Source of the DNA: Karalla daura
Taxonomy: Eukaryota > Chordata > Actinopteri > Chaetodontiformes > Leiognathidae
DNA: 64,000 nucleotides
Direction: 5' to 3'
Assembly (NCBI GenBank): GCA_029224185.1
Contig: CM055189.1
Coordinates: 25,789,957 to 25,853,956, forward strand
Every line of letters starts with the position of its first letter. The first letter of the stretch is position 1. Both the position numbers and the translations under genes were made by a program. A model generated the notes under the pieces. The model was not told the origin of the DNA. It did no database searches and worked only from the letters and a program-made list of their open reading frames with translations. This document shows positions 50,472 through 62,139 of the stretch, one piece after another.

Positions 50472-53400
50472 ATGAAATATGTCATTTTCTTGTAAACTGC
50501 ATCAACACCCTCCACCTGTCCCTCTTTGCTGTACTCAGACTCGGAGCTGGCTCTCATGTATAATGATGAGTCGGTGTTGGAGAACCACCATCTTGCTGTT
50601 GGGTTCAAGCTTCTGCACCAGGAAAACTGTGATATCTTCCAGAACCTCACCAAGAGACAGCGCCAGACCCTTCGCAAGCTAGTCATTGATATGGTTGTAC
50701 ACCAAACTATCGCACACCACAATGCATTGTATACAATGCCCTTGATTTAAAATACCACTTCTCCTTCTTTTGGGTTTTTTCTTACATTTATATATTTTCT
50801 TTGTCTGTGGTGATTCTAATTAATTTTGGTTATTTTAATTCAAGGAGTTTTTGTACAGAATTTGTACCAACAAGACTAGATTCTTGAAGACTGGTCTTCT
50901 TCACCAGCCAGTCAGTACTAAAGAGGCCTGTTGGATGAGAGCTTCAAGAATCTATGAGTTCAGGTGCTATGACTCGAAAAACCACAGATATAGTATATAT
51001 TTTTTTTGTCAATTTTTATTCCATTTGACCTTCACTATAGGCTTTCTGCATGGGTTAAACTCCTCTAAGGTATTTTCATGTGGCCAGCAGCTTTTCAAGT
51101 CTTTTCAGCAGTGCATACACACATACACCTATACACACACACACCACTCACACCGAGGGACACATGGGTAAAATATGCATGTTGTTCAAAAAGCCAGTCT
51201 CATAGAAAATCATAGCTTGGCTACATTTGTCTAAAGTGTAAATTTAACCGGTGTTAAAAATGCATTAGTAAAATATTTTAATTCTTCTAGAATTCTTCCA
51301 AGAATGGACAAGGTAACATTGAGCAAGATAACTTCCTCTGTTGGTGAAAATAATCAGAGTTAACGCAGGTTTTGCACTGTCAGTGTCATTGCTGAAGTAA
51401 ATTGACTCTCAGTTAATTCTACACCAATGAGAGTAAAAAACTTTCCTCCATCCAACCTCCTTGTTCAACTTAGAACGTCAACTCTGGCATCTTCCTCAAG
51501 TCGAAAGATTTTGGTAAGTTTTTGCCAATAAACTATTCTTTTCTTCTTATTATTATTCAAGCAGAAGCTATGTCTAAGATTAAAGGTATGGCATTTTTTA
51601 TGTTACATTTCAATGCTGTATGCTTGTATTCAAAAACCGAATTTAACGGTGATATCAGGTTGGCAGCTAGCTTAAATGCACCAGCCACATGTAAAAAATG
51701 AAGGCTGACACAACGTCAAACTGAACGAGGAGGGCACAAGGTAACTGTTGTAATGTGTTTTGTGTGTTTATTCTAGTAAAATAGCCAACAAGCCTTGTAG
51801 GAGTGTGGCAATGTGAAAGTTTTGCATGCATATTTAGTGGATGCGCTCAAAAAAATGACACATTGACCTTATTTAATTTCATTTTATAATATATAATTTT
51901 TTATAATTTAATTTTATAATATTGTTAACGTATTATTGTTAAAAGCATTATTATTGTTATTATTAAAAGCAACTACTTTTTATATTACATTAATGTATAG
52001 TTTATATTAAACTATTATTATATTAAAACAAATACATTTATTTCACTGTGGCGCGTTGTGTGTGTGCACACCTTTTTTATTTTTTTTTTATTTTTAGACA
52101 TTTTAGAATTTGAAATATTTTCATTCCCACATTTGAGTTGCCTTTGTTCTCCCATTATTTTCTTATACAAATATTTATGTATCTTTTAACTTTCAGATTC
52201 TTCTGGTGTTCTGATGGTAAGTAAAATGATTATGTACTTGATGATACATAGAATTTAATCTGTGATATTTAAAGCTTAATTTGGCCATCAACATTGTGAT
52301 AAAGAAGTGAATTTGCAATATACAGAATTATGTCAACATATGTCCACATTTTTTCGCCCTGCCTATCACAGACTCCATATGAAAACAAATGTCATGCCCA
52401 TGACCTCTGGAACAACAGAACGACCTTGCTCCCAGTTCAGTCCCATTCAAGATCCAGGTAAAAAACTGGCGTGTGGCTATGGCCGAATCCAGCGCTCCTG
52501 CCACAGGTACTTAATCGGCAGTCCATCAACAAAGTTCTGGAGGTGAGCCAGTTCAAGCCTTCCTCTGCCCCACAGGCAGTGCAAGACAGGTTGCTCAACT
52601 TGTGGCCAGTGAGGGGCTTATCTGGCACATAAAGATTGCAAGTTACAAATATAAGAATGGATCTGTCATACTGAATGTCTGGACTGGATGTCGCTTGGAA
52701 TATTCTGACGCGGCTGAACAGGTAGCAATCTCGGCCATTTATAGAGTAGGTCATTCTGCTTCCATGGACATGACATTTGTTGTCATATCAGTGATAAGCA
52801 GAACTTGTTTTTGACAGATTAAACTAGATACTGTATACACATTGTAACATTGTATATGACATATAATGTTATCTACTGCTCTGTGGATTGCTTTCTTGCC
52901 AGAGCGAGAAACAAACAAATGCAGAGGGTTAGCAAAGCAGAGGAAAAGTGACTTGAATTACATGGTTCCTCTTTAAGGTCTGACTTCTGTGATTGGTTCA
53001 GTTATACACATTAGAAAGATTCACTTCCTGCCAGCATTAGTAGCATTTTAGCACCACAGACTATGCTGCTAATGCACTGATTTGCACTGTTTTAGGACTC
53101 AAAGAATGTCCTTTTTGTTTAATTGAGCATTTTGTCTGCATTCAGGATTTTTTTGTTAGGCTTTGCTTGTTTTGTCATAGCTTTCATAAAATTCTGGGTT
53201 TCACCAGTCTCAGAAGGTGTGAAGGTTTTTGATTAAACATAGGTAGATGCAGACATTCTCTCTGACATGCCACAGCCCTACACTGGCATACTTACCAACA
53301 AATTTGATGATGGTATCATTGCTGTTTAATGATCCCATTAAAGTCACCCTAATCCATTAAAAATCACGATAAATTGCACTTTTTTGTTAAAAAAAATAAA

Positions 53401-56400
53401 GAATAATTCTGTCCTCTTTCTCTCTCTCTCTCCCTTTCCTTAACTACAGTTCGAACACTGTACATTTGGACTTTTGGACTGTACATTGCATTGTACATTC
53501 TCGATATGAATGTACGCAACGCTCAGATGGATCTAAATAACATCCAAAGGACTAAAAGACAGATACCAATATGTCCCAGTAATATGGGTGCTATCTAGGT
53601 CCAGGTTGTAAAAATTATGTCTCTCCTTTAATATTATTTAATAATGTTATTCATTGTTGTTATTGTTGATACTTTTCTGTCACCTGGCACCATACTGACT
53701 ACTGGTTTTCATAAAGAACTGTTTTCTCTCAGACCTCCATTTGTCTGTATTGTCTGTGAATTGTAATGAAAATTGTGAAACAGCTGTACACCTGTCAAAC
53801 AAAAACAAAAACTATTAATGCCAATATTTTATGTTTACTTTGAATAAATTTGTACTAATGTTTGGATACAATTGTTTGTGTTTTTTCTTAACCCCTGCAA
53901 GCCTCTTCTTTTTTGACCCAGTCCTGGTAAAATACTGCAGCGGTGTTATAGAGGATCGGGTGCCCATGCACAGCGACGGCGAATTATTCCTCCATGCTTC
54001 TGCCCAAAATGTGACGTTGGGATAAACTGAAAAGTTCAAATTTTCTAACTTCTGTTGGATCGCTTCAGATGCTCCAGATGCCCCTGATGCTTCATTCGCA
54101 TTGTGTCCTGCATCAAATGCTTCATTTGCGCCGCTTGATGTATATTCACATGTCATCGCTCAATTTACATTTGTTTGTTTGTTTGCAACTTAATTTGCAT
54201 CTATCACATTTGGTGTGAACGCCCCTTTAAACTTGACTGACACTTGTGTGGTGTAAACATTTCACTAAGGTAGCGTTAAAATGAACTCTTCAAGGGTTAT
54301 AGTAACACTGGCTATTTTACTGTGTACGTTTTAGTCTTTCAAAATATACTGTACGCCTGAAAAAATTGCCACAATTTTTCTCTCTGCTCTTTTCTTCAGG
54401 GTTCAGGGTTCAGCATCCAAGCCACTTGACAGCAGACATTGCTCTCATTTTTAGTGCAAATTTCAATATTTTGATTGACTGCTGTCAGTTGGGTGGTTGC
54501 TATGGACTCTCCATGCTGTCTCCAACTCGATTTTGACTCGTTTGATGTCTAAGATCAGTGGCCAGAGGATATCAGCCATATATAGTGAGATTAAACCATA
54601 ATTTTTCTTCCATGATGTCCTCTGATCTTCTGACTGATAAATTAACTGATGAATAAGCTGTTCCTCACATCGTTTGCAAAGAGCAGAAATGCAACCATCG
54701 AGTCACCGATCTAAAATCCCTCCTCACCATAAAATCCTGTCCATGAACATCACCAACAGGATTGGCGACAAGGCTTTACCTTAGTGGGGTCCATGACCCA
54801 CTGGAAACCAGTTCAAACTATTGTCCGGTAACTGCACACTAAAGCTGTGAGGAGCACACAGCTTTAGCTTTGGGCATATACTGTAAGAACTGGATGGCTC
54901 CAAGAAGTGTCCTTCTCACACCATACTCCTGCAGCATCTGCCACAGAACATCTTTAGGGATCCAAAAATCTCCAGATTTCACCTCGTCACCGGATCCACA
55001 AATCATATGTAGACCCGGACAGAACTTGCTTTGTTCCCCTTTTAACTTAGGTTGTATGACTGGGATTAACCCTCTGCTGAAGCACCTTGGGGTAAACTTT
55101 CCTCAGGAGGATGAGAAGCTTGATGCCCCTGGTCTCCTTTCTTTTCCTGGTTCGCCATTCCCTACCTCTCTCGTCCAGTTGGGGACTGTTTCCCAGAAAC
55201 ACTTTGATGTCCTTTTCAAAAGAGCAGGGAGGAAAATATGTTTCATATGTTACAAATGTAGCATATGTTTTAAGAGAGCACATTTATGGTCCATACATTT
55301 ATGTGCTTTGGACAAACATAACTAGGGTATGTTTTACTATGAGACTGGATTGTGTTGGAGTGTGGGAGGAAAATGGAAATCCAGGGAAAAACCACACAAA
55401 CATGAGGAGAAAATTCAAACTCTAAACAGAGGATCTCAGTTCAAACGGTAAAATCAAGAATCTTCTGGTGGTGAGGTTCCAGTGCTAATCGCCAAACTAT
55501 GTGTAAAAGTATAGATTGCATTTTACTTAAAGCAGTTATTACATTTCTGGCATGTTGAAAATTTTTGATTATGAACTCCAACTCTCTCCAAAGTCCCCCC
55601 CCCCTTCACTTGGGAAAGTGAGGGTAGATTTGGAGGAGCAGTGCGAGTGACAGTCTTTTTTATTGATCCTTTCTCTGAGGGAGCAGCGGGGGATGGAATT
55701 AGTAGCTCGTCTTGGTTAGTCATTGTCCATTCTTTGCTACCTCTCACAGACTGCTCTGCTACTCTGCTGCTCTGCCAGAGAGGCAGGTAACTCACAAGAG
55801 GGACCACTGACAACCAGGAAGTTCGGCAAATCATTTCATTTGGGCCGAATAAAATTATAGGTCAGACTTTTAGTAGAAATTTATGAGAATTGAATATTTA
55901 TGATTTCTTTTAGATTTTAGTGTGCCAGACACTTATCAGGAGCAATTTAGGAATACAAGTGTAAAAATGCCAGAAAGGTAAAGATTTCTTTAATCCCAGG
56001 CTTGGTTTAACCTTCTGTATATTTATTTTTCTACTCAATGGCAAATTTTCTAAAAGTGCATCATGGTAAGTCCTATCAAACCAAATGCACTGCAATAAGG
56101 ACAACTGCTGCCCTATGTTTTCCTTGATATAATCATATAATCTATATAGTCCATTTAAAAAGTGGTCTTTACTTCTTTTTTTTTATCTATGAAGATAGAT
56201 ATAAGCTTTGTCTGTTTTTATAGTTCTGTCTTCCTCTCCTGATGTATGCAGGTATTGGCCACAGACATGTCCAAGCACATGACCCTGCTGGCCGACCTTA
56301 AGACTATGGTAGAGACCAAGAAAGTGACCAGCTCTGGTGTGCTGCTCCTGGACCACTACACAGAACGGATTCAGGTAACATATCCTTTGCAAAAGCTTTT

Positions 56401-58574
56401 GAAACCTGTCAACAGTGTGAAGATGTTATTCAATATTTTACTTTTTATTTATGATATATGTGTGCTTAGGTGCTTAGGAACATGGTGCATTGTGCAGACC
56501 TGAGCAATCCCACCAAGACGTTGCCACTATACCAACAATGGACAGAAAGGATCATGGAGGAGTTCTTTCGGCAGGGAGACAAAGAGCGAGAGAGAGGGAT
56601 GGAGATCAGTGCTATGTGCGATAAACACACTGCTTCAGTGGAGAAAAGCCAGGTGAGACTTAGTCAATACAATAAATCCACATCCAAAAATCATGTTGGC
56701 ATAAATAGACGTTACATGAATTGTCAGTCTGTACACAGTATGGATATTGATACATGAGGAACGGTTTTAAATATAAGAAACATCCAAAAGCATTTGATAA
56801 TGCTGAGAAGTGTTATTTATGGTGAATCACATATTAACACACTTGACAAAATTTTGTAATTTGGCTGGATGGGGCCAAATATCAGATTGATAAAATGACA
56901 GGGGTTATGACATGACTCAGGGGTCAGAATGAGAACTGAAATGATTGGTGTTTGCATTTTTCACCATGTCTGCATAGGTACTCCATTTTTTCCCATAATC
57001 CAAGAACTATTTATGTCAAATGGAGCCCCTAAATTGGTCCTTTTGTGAAGCGATTGCCTGTGCCCTGCGATTGACTGGTTTCCTGCACTAGGTGTACCGC
57101 TGCTTTAGCACTATTTGCAAAAGGACAGACTAGTGCTTATGAACCTGGAATTGTAACCTTAAGGTCACATGTTCAAGTCCCTCCATGGTTTAAGCGTCCC
57201 TGGACAAGGCACCTCATCCCAATTACTCTCAGGCCGCTCTGTCATCTCAAATTTCCCCACTGTGGGATGATTAAGGGGATACTTAATTTCTTCTTCTTTG
57301 TATTCCTTAATAATATTATTTCAAGGCCGATTAAAACAGATCATGCCTGCTATCCAATTGGGTTTTACTGGTTTATAGGAACGAGAACAAAAGTCAGAAA
57401 AGTCAAACAAAAGCTGTTCCCAACTCTACTGCATTCAACTTTATTTGCTGATTTGGATCTTCATTGACCTTTACCCTCATCTATCTAAAAAGCATCTCAC
57501 ATGCTAGTCCTGCACAGACATGTATCATCTACGTTTTTTATTATGTCATCATCTCATTAACAAGAAAGCGACCAATCTCCCAAAATTCTTTCTACTTTAA
57601 TTAATTACTTTAACCACAGACATTTTTTTCTCTTATAGGTAGGGTTTATTGATTACATCGTCCACCCACTGTGGGAGACGTGGGCTGACCTGGTGCACCC
57701 AGATGCACAGGAGCTGTTGGACATGCTGGAGGAAAACAGGGAGTGGTATGTGAATACCATGCCCCAGTCTCCCTCGCCTCCACCTGATAGGCACCTACAG
57801 CACGACCGCTTCCAGTTTGAACTTACCCTTGAGGATCTGGAGCACAACAACCACAACCACATCCACTTGAGGAGCAGTGGTCGCAAAGCTATTTGCAGAG
57901 ACCAAACACAGGATGGCCAGGCAGAGCCAAAAGGGAAGGAGCAAAACCACGTGGAAACTGTGGAGGAGGATGAGGAAAATCACAACAGTGAACACAACGG
58001 AGTCCCAGATCAAGAAGAGGAGGAGGACTTTAGAGAAACACAGGGAGAGGAAGAAAAGGAGATGACGATGGATGCAGAGGAAGAGGAAAATGGACAGGAC
58101 CAAGAAGTAGAAACGGAAGGGGAAACAGATTATATAAAAAAGGAAGAAAACAATGCAGCAACAGACGGAGTGACAAATGATGAGAAAAATTGTGATGTAA
58201 AACATGATCTAGAGGAAGAAGAGAGTGATAATAAAGACACACAAAATGAAGAGGAAGGCCCAGAAAATGAAGAGGGTGAGGAAACTTTGGAACAAGAAGA
58301 GTTGGAGGGAGATGAGACAGAAAATGAGGAGGCAGATATGGAAAATGTAGGGATAGATGAAGGAGAAGGAGAAGCAGAGACGAAAGAAAATCCAGACCCA
58401 CAGGGTAGGGACACAGAGAAGGAGGAAGAGGACACAATTGATGAGGAGGTTGTAGAAAGGGTTGATGATGAGAAAGATGAACTGGATGAAGCAGAAGAGG
58501 AGGGATATGAGGAAGTACCACTTGGTGAAACTGGACAGGAGGAGGAGGAGGAAGCAAAAGCAGAAGAAAGTTAA
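37136..58574 (+). CDS. pde4: PDE4-family cAMP-specific 3',5'-phosphodiesterase, long form (16 coding exons)
   Basis: Exons: 37136-37177, 38046-38180, 38939-39066, 39167-39349, 40305-40344, 40506-40576, 41863-42025, 42388-42481, 42601-42758, 48451-48549, 48639-48803, 50315-50414, 50539-50693, 56252-56374, 56470-56652, 57639-58574. They total 925 codons (924 aa) with consistent phases. The enzyme hydrolyses cAMP to 5'-AMP in the cytosol. Start MKKSRSV resembles PDE4B1-type long forms. PKA site RRES (Ser137) begins UCR1; UCR2 follows (TLEELDWCLDQLET, SGNQVSEYIS). Catalytic residues: His404 (YHNSLHAAD), metal ligands His408, His444/Asp445 (IHDVDHP) and Asp562 (HCADLSNP), purine-binding Gln613 and Phe616. 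ERK site PQSPSP (about Ser657) and docking FQFEL are present. Then comes a Glu/Asp-rich tail (679-924). Subtype is unresolved: parts match PDE4A (YDMSPKT, FRIPVDT, HPDAQE), PDE4B (CIMYAIFQ) and PDE4C (SLSS, FKVAE). Confidence 0.95.
40678..41242. mobile_element. TTAA-flanked MITE in a pde4 intron
   Basis: The left end TTAAAGAGGACATATGATGC and right end GACCATAAGATGTCTCCTTTAA are imperfect reverse complements. Both are bounded by TTAA, the target duplication used by piggyBac-type elements. It is about 560 bp, with no transposase inside. It lies in the intron between pde4 coding exons 6 and 7. Confidence 0.5.
42813..42866 (+). repeat. (TG)n microsatellite in a pde4 intron
   Basis: 54 bases of uninterrupted TG starting 54 bases past the exon 9 donor. 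Confidence 0.95.
43200..44560 (-). mobile_element. Degenerate LINE in pde4 intron 9, reverse orientation
   Basis: Read on the minus strand from 44480 down, the frame-shifted translation gives VMEHVLNLILKLRVVPQLWK with TSCVVPVTKTPQTKDPSSY (44210-44062). Next is a region near 43900-43800 with a DDSALVGL box (the remnant of the YADD/FADDT site), followed by FVDWCQLNHLLLNARKIKEM and VNIQGMDIERV. The order RT palm then thumb matches fish non-LTR pol. Stops and frameshifts are frequent. Confidence 0.7.
44740..45300 (-). mobile_element. Second LINE relic, reverse orientation
   Basis: Plus-strand text such as 'cattacccacagctcttgac' followed by 'cataggtgagggttggaa' and 'ggaacacactttctggtcac' is the reverse complement of a widespread teleost non-LTR element, distinct from the LINE just upstream. 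Only degenerate pieces remain. It lies between the 43.2-kb LINE and the Tc1 element. Confidence 0.5.
45526..47176 (-). mobile_element. Nearly complete Tc1-like transposon in pde4 intron 9
   Basis: Terminal inverted repeats CAGTTAGCCTCAGAAATATT (45526) and its reverse complement ending at 47176 continue inward through TGGACAGACACACAA on both sides. Each end is flanked by a TA, the Tc1/mariner target duplication. It is about 1.65 kb with one transposase gene on the minus strand. Both ends intact and a nearly full ORF suggest a fairly recent insertion. Confidence 0.93.
45875..46816 (-). pseudogene. Tc1-like transposase with a premature stop near the C-terminus
   Basis: 313 codons starting MRSKELS. 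N-terminal paired-type DNA-binding helices include REIAEILGIAKSTVWYIL (about 24-42) and a GRPRKT hook (58-63). The DDE triad is complete: Asp152 in WTDETKI, Asp249 in MDNDPKHTA, Glu284 in SPDLNPIEHAF, with 34 residues between the last two as expected (DD34E). It stops after AAAVKAW, where the family continues. The same frame after the stop reads on as SIKAEETQRLVMSMGSRLQ, so a single nonsense change cuts off roughly the last 30-40 residues. Activity is therefore doubtful. Confidence 0.9.
47824..48107. mobile_element. Fold-back element (near full-length palindrome)
   Basis: The left arm starts TTTCTTTGAATATT and runs through AGATAGATG, TCTTAACCCTGATCTGA and CTACCAGGAAA to ACATTTGTATG. The right arm repeats these in reverse complement, ending AATATTCAAAGAAA. 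The arms are about 95 bases each with scattered mismatches, leaving a central loop of about 75 bases. No transposase is present. This is a MITE or fold-back insertion 340 bases before pde4 exon 10. Confidence 0.75.
49343..49430 (+). repeat. (TG)n microsatellite, about 88 bp, in a pde4 intron
   Basis: An uninterrupted TG run in the intron between pde4 exons 11 and 12. Confidence 0.95.
49690..49790 (-). repeat. Interspersed SINE/LINE-tail relic, reverse orientation
   Basis: 'gggtgaagtgagggaataca' followed by 'ccctggaaagactggcagtg' and 'catcacag' is the reverse complement of the 'ctgtgatg...ccagggtgtaccc' tail family seen at 1-115. Confidence 0.5.
50435..50469 (+). repeat. (CA)n microsatellite in the short pde4 intron 12
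   Basis: 35 bases of CA filling much of the 124-base intron between coding exons 12 and 13. Confidence 0.95.
50760..54690. other. Interior of pde4 intron 13, no gene
   Basis: No coding feature is supported in the bulk of this 5.6-kb intron. 51880-52070 is strongly AT-rich, and 53780-54240 has only chance open frames. LINE and SINE-tail relics at 54.7-55.4 kb are listed separately. Confidence 0.45.
54700..55250 (-). mobile_element. LINE relic in pde4 intron 13, reverse orientation
   Basis: Minus-strand translation around 54980-54850 gives KDVLWQMLQEYGVRRTLLGA, the RT motif following the catalytic-domain 'KAFD' block in a common fish non-LTR element. The flanking text 'cctcaggaggatgagaagct' near 55104 belongs to the same family. 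It is heavily mutated. Confidence 0.65.
55340..55435 (-). repeat. Interspersed SINE/LINE-tail relic, reverse orientation
   Basis: 'tgggaggaaaatggaaatcc' followed by 'agggaaaaaccacacaaaca' and 'gagaaaattcaaactc' is the reverse form of the fish repeat that elsewhere reads 'gagtttgcatgttctcc'. Confidence 0.5.
57110..57280 (+). repeat. tRNA-derived SINE relic
   Basis: It contains a box-B-like GGTCACATGTTCAAGTCC (consensus GGTTCGAATCC) followed by 'ctggacaaggcacctcatcc', the usual continuation of fish tRNA-derived SINEs. It lies in the last pde4 intron. Confidence 0.5.
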
Positions 58575-59580
58575 TTGAATGTAAAACCTAAATTAACAGG
58601 GTAAGTGAGCAAAAATAGCAGCAAGACGAGGACAACATAAACTGAGTCTTTGACATCTTGCACTCCAACTGTCATGGAAGAGCCACTCTTGCTATGACCA
58701 CTGCGTATGCATATATCTCAACTTCTACAGTTCACGGAGAAAAACTGAAAAAAGACAGATAACCCAATACTGGATTCAAAGGAGAAATCTGGCCAGAGCT
58801 GAGGCCTTCCTGAGAGATTGCTGCAGCATCTCCATATACCGGTCATGATATTACAACCAGTGTCTTCATTACTGTCTGTAGATTCATCACTGCCGTAGAG
58901 AACAATCCGGGGGGATAATTAAGTGGGTGGACCTGTTTGACCAAACTTTTGTAGCTCCTGGAAATCTAAAAGAACATGCAAATAAGTGCTAGCCATCATC
59001 TCTCTGTCACCGTTTCATTCATGAAGAAGACACACATATACACACAGATGTTCAAAAAACTGCATCTGGTTTGTAAGGAATGAGGGGAAAAAAGCAAAAA
59101 GTTTAGAAAATGTGGTCTGTTGTCTTTATTCCGTTGTCTGTTGTCATATTTACTGCAAAAACTTTCCTCTTGTGAAGAGGAGGCTGACAACACCCATGGG
59201 CTCTGTTCTAATACGAGTTAGCATACATAAAGCAAGTGTGTTGTCTGGCTCAAATCTTTTGATGTCAATGTCGGCCCATATTTAAAAAAACTAAACATAA
59301 AAAAAAACACCATTATGACAGTTTCACCACTCCTGGACTGTGAGTTTGATTCTTTAGTGAATCGTGCCAAACTGTCCCATGACAACGCCTGAGCAAATTA
59401 TCCTGCCTCCAACAAGGTAGCTACTCTGTGAAGCAATGAACAGTGGGACCAGGCTAATGGGTGCGATGGTCTTCTACAAATCCCCCCTTTTTTTGTAAAA
59501 ATGGTATTTGCCACTTTATTTATCACACCCCTGTTACATATATGTATATAATAAACATGTATTTTAATCCGCTGTCATAC

Positions 59581-59586
59581 AATAAA
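59581..59586 (+). promoter_or_regulatory. Candidate pde4 polyadenylation signal
   Basis: AATAAA about 1.0 kb past the pde4 stop, preceded by AT-rich UTR-like sequence. Earlier ATAAA variants occur, so other sites are possible. Confidence 0.5.
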
Positions 59587-59609
59587 GATGACCAATCAAG
59601 TTGACAATT

Positions 59610-61130
59610 GGTATTTTCAGTTGCAAATTGTCTTTCTACCATGGATAAAATCATTGATCCCTTTAATACTGTTATCATGTTTTTGTTAAAGCTCCATTGT
59701 ACGGGTCTGTCGTTTCTATTTCCTATACCCACCCTCTGAAAATAAGTCAAATGGATGACCTGAGAGATGGCAGGTGGAGGCACAGCAAGGTTGTAGGGAG
59801 GCAGGTGTGTTCATGAGGCAGGCCGAAATTTCACGTTTGACAAGTTTCACAGGCTGAAGTTTCACATGGAAGGTAGGTGGGTGCTCATTATGGAGATGTA
59901 CAATGGGATCTGTAATAATTAATTGTGTTAATTAATTGTTAATTTATGATGGTTTAAAAAGAGAGTAAGTGCCATGTCCATGTTTTAAAAGGATACCTTA
60001 ACGATATCTGTTAAAGTGGATTGCAGACTTTAAATTGCTGTTTGAGTGAGAGAGTGAGAATGTCTGGCCTGCAATGGATTGAAGACTCTTTGTGCACTGG
60101 AGGTAAGCACCAATGGTACCCCAAGATAGCATTGCAGGACATAGAAGCAGGTAAGATGATGGCTGGATGGATGGAAAAAATGTTGCATTGCTGCAGTGAA
60201 ACAATGATCATGACACAGAGTAAGCAGACTCCAATACACCACAGGTTCCAAGGAAATGTTCTGCACGGTCTTTGATTTAATACAGGAACTCTCTCCCTCT
60301 TCAAGATGGCGCCATGCTAAGGCTCTGCATGGCAGACGGTGACGACAGTGGGGGTAGGGGGGCCCAGGGCTGGAGCTACGACCAGACCCACAGGAGTACT
60401 CACAGGTGCTGCTGCCACAGCACAGGTGCCACAGCTCAGGGGCCTGTTTGGGTTGCTGGGGAGGAGATTATAAGCACGCAATTCATGTGCGAGTTATGTG
60501 TTAAGCTTAATTTGTAATATTTATACTACCACTATATTTACTTTTTATGAAATACATTAAGAACGTGTCAGACAGGGCATGAGGTCAAAAGTGTAAACAG
60601 CATGCGGATGGTAAAAAAAACTGACAGATGTGGAAAGAAAAAAATTAAGCCCTGTCTGGTCAAAAGCACAGTGTCTGAACAAACCAAGTTTACTGGGAAT
60701 GCTACTGGTTTTCAGTAATTACAATAACATAAGTATTGAGCAAACTGATGACTGACAAAAATCTGTTTGGCATTCAAATCACATGCAAAGCTGAGTGACA
60801 GAGAGTTTTGAGCGGAGGGCCACTCAGCTGCAGTATGTGCAGTGCAGGCTGGCCCAAAGAGGGCGCTCAGCCATGGCCCTGCCTGATACTTTTTACTTTT
60901 CTTTTTTTTTTTTTTTTTTACATTTTCAAAATAAACTATAATCATATTATTATATGAGTATGACTGTTGCACCAATGCACCATAACATGTCATATATAAA
61001 ATATAAATCATCATATTTTTGGGAAACATGATCAGCTCATCTCTTCTCAGTGCTTCTGGGGCACTAGAATCAACATCCCAGCAGTGCAAGCAGAGCCAAT
61101 GGCTGACGTGTTGCTCACCTGTTATGTGTC
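59610..61130. other. Non-coding region after pde4
   Basis: No gene is supported. 60295-60460 is GC-rich with short overlapping frames and no recognisable motif. A run of 18-19 T lies at 60901-60919. Confidence 0.45.
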
Positions 61131-61137
61131 ACAGCAT

Positions 61138-61370
61138 TTATAAGAACTGGATACCGAACTTAACATTCATGCTCCATTCCCGCTCAATTCCTGCTGTCTG
61201 ACCAAAGAGCATGACGGGCACAAAGAAGACAATGAAGTTGAGTGGGAAAATGCAGAAGGAGAAGTGCGTGCTCAGCATGTCAGCCTGACCCTTGAGGATT
61301 GAGCTGGGTTGTGCATCCCATCCTTGAAGTAGGAAGATAACAACCGCCACGGGACAAGAGGCGTTCTCCT
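61138..61370 (-). pseudogene. Unidentified membrane-protein-like exon or gene fragment
   Basis: An open minus-strand frame follows an acceptor-like CCAACCCAGCAG and runs about 77 codons to a stop at 61138. It begins ENASCPVAVVIFLLQGWDAQ, continues ILKGQADMLSTHFSF, has a strongly hydrophobic stretch CIFPLNFIVFFVPVMLFGQ and ends IQFL. It looks like a terminal coding exon with one or two membrane segments. No partner exon or family was recognised. It could be the 3' end of a gene lying beyond or within the repeats, or a retained fragment. Confidence 0.35.
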
Positions 61371-61639
61371 GCTGGGTTGGATTCTTGATTGTATGTTAAG
61401 AAACCAGGGTACAAACACAGTAATATTGCAGTCCTACAGAGAGAAGTTTCTTGACAGACAGAAATGCAAAAACTTTGTGCACTATGTTGTTTGTTTTTGT
61501 GTAAGAATGGCTCAACTTTTTAATACCGGAATGAATTTATTATGTCACAGAACAATAGTATATCCTGCTGTTTGTGTTAAACTGTGTTGAGATAGTTAAT
61601 GAAACGAGTTTAATATGCGACAGCCCCACCTAGAATATT

Positions 61640-61992
61640 TATATCTCCGAATGCAATGTGTCGGGGATATCATGCTTTTGGCCTGACCGCCGCCGTCGCT
61701 GCGTCCGCCGCCAACGCATGTCTTTTGTGTCAACATGAACACCATTTGGATTTGACTTTTGATATTCGGCAGACAGATCCATCACTCATGAGGGAAGAAA
61801 TGATTCGATTTTCATACATTTACGATTATATGTTTGGCCAAAAGAGGCAGCACTATTGTTAATAAATTGAAAAATTACACATCTCCAGGCCGGTTGATGT
61901 CAAACTTGATGAAAATGAAGCAACATGGATTGTTCAATCGTGCCATGGGGCGTTTGGGGATATATCTATTGCATTCGGTTCCGAATGCATAG
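61640..61992. repeat. Candidate MITE with CCGAATGCAAT inverted motifs
   Basis: CCGAATGCAAT occurs at 61647-61657 and its reverse complement ATTGCATTCGG at 61968-61978. The latter is followed two bases later by CCGAATGCA (61981-61989), giving a local palindrome. The interior has a CpG-rich patch near 61685-61720. The ends are not fully resolved. Confidence 0.3.
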
Positions 61993-62139
61993 GTCTAGTT
62001 TAGACTTTGCTTAAGGAGCTTTTATTACTGCTGTGAAACAGGGGATTTTATCCCTTACTCCCAAGCCTGACCTCACGCTAAAAGATTAAAAGAGCACGAG
62101 AGGAACCATAGCTGCGGAAACAGGCTGTTTGAAAAACCG

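Noticed and set aside
50851..51171. 106-codon ORF in pde4 intron 13
   Set aside because: Composition is random and it ends in CA repeats. No alternative-exon splice sites fit the PDE4 reading frame.
57795..58557. Long minus-strand ORFs opposite the last pde4 exon
   Set aside because: They are shadows of the Glu-rich purine tract. Their Leu/Phe/Pro/Ser-rich translation is what GAR/GAN codons give in reverse.
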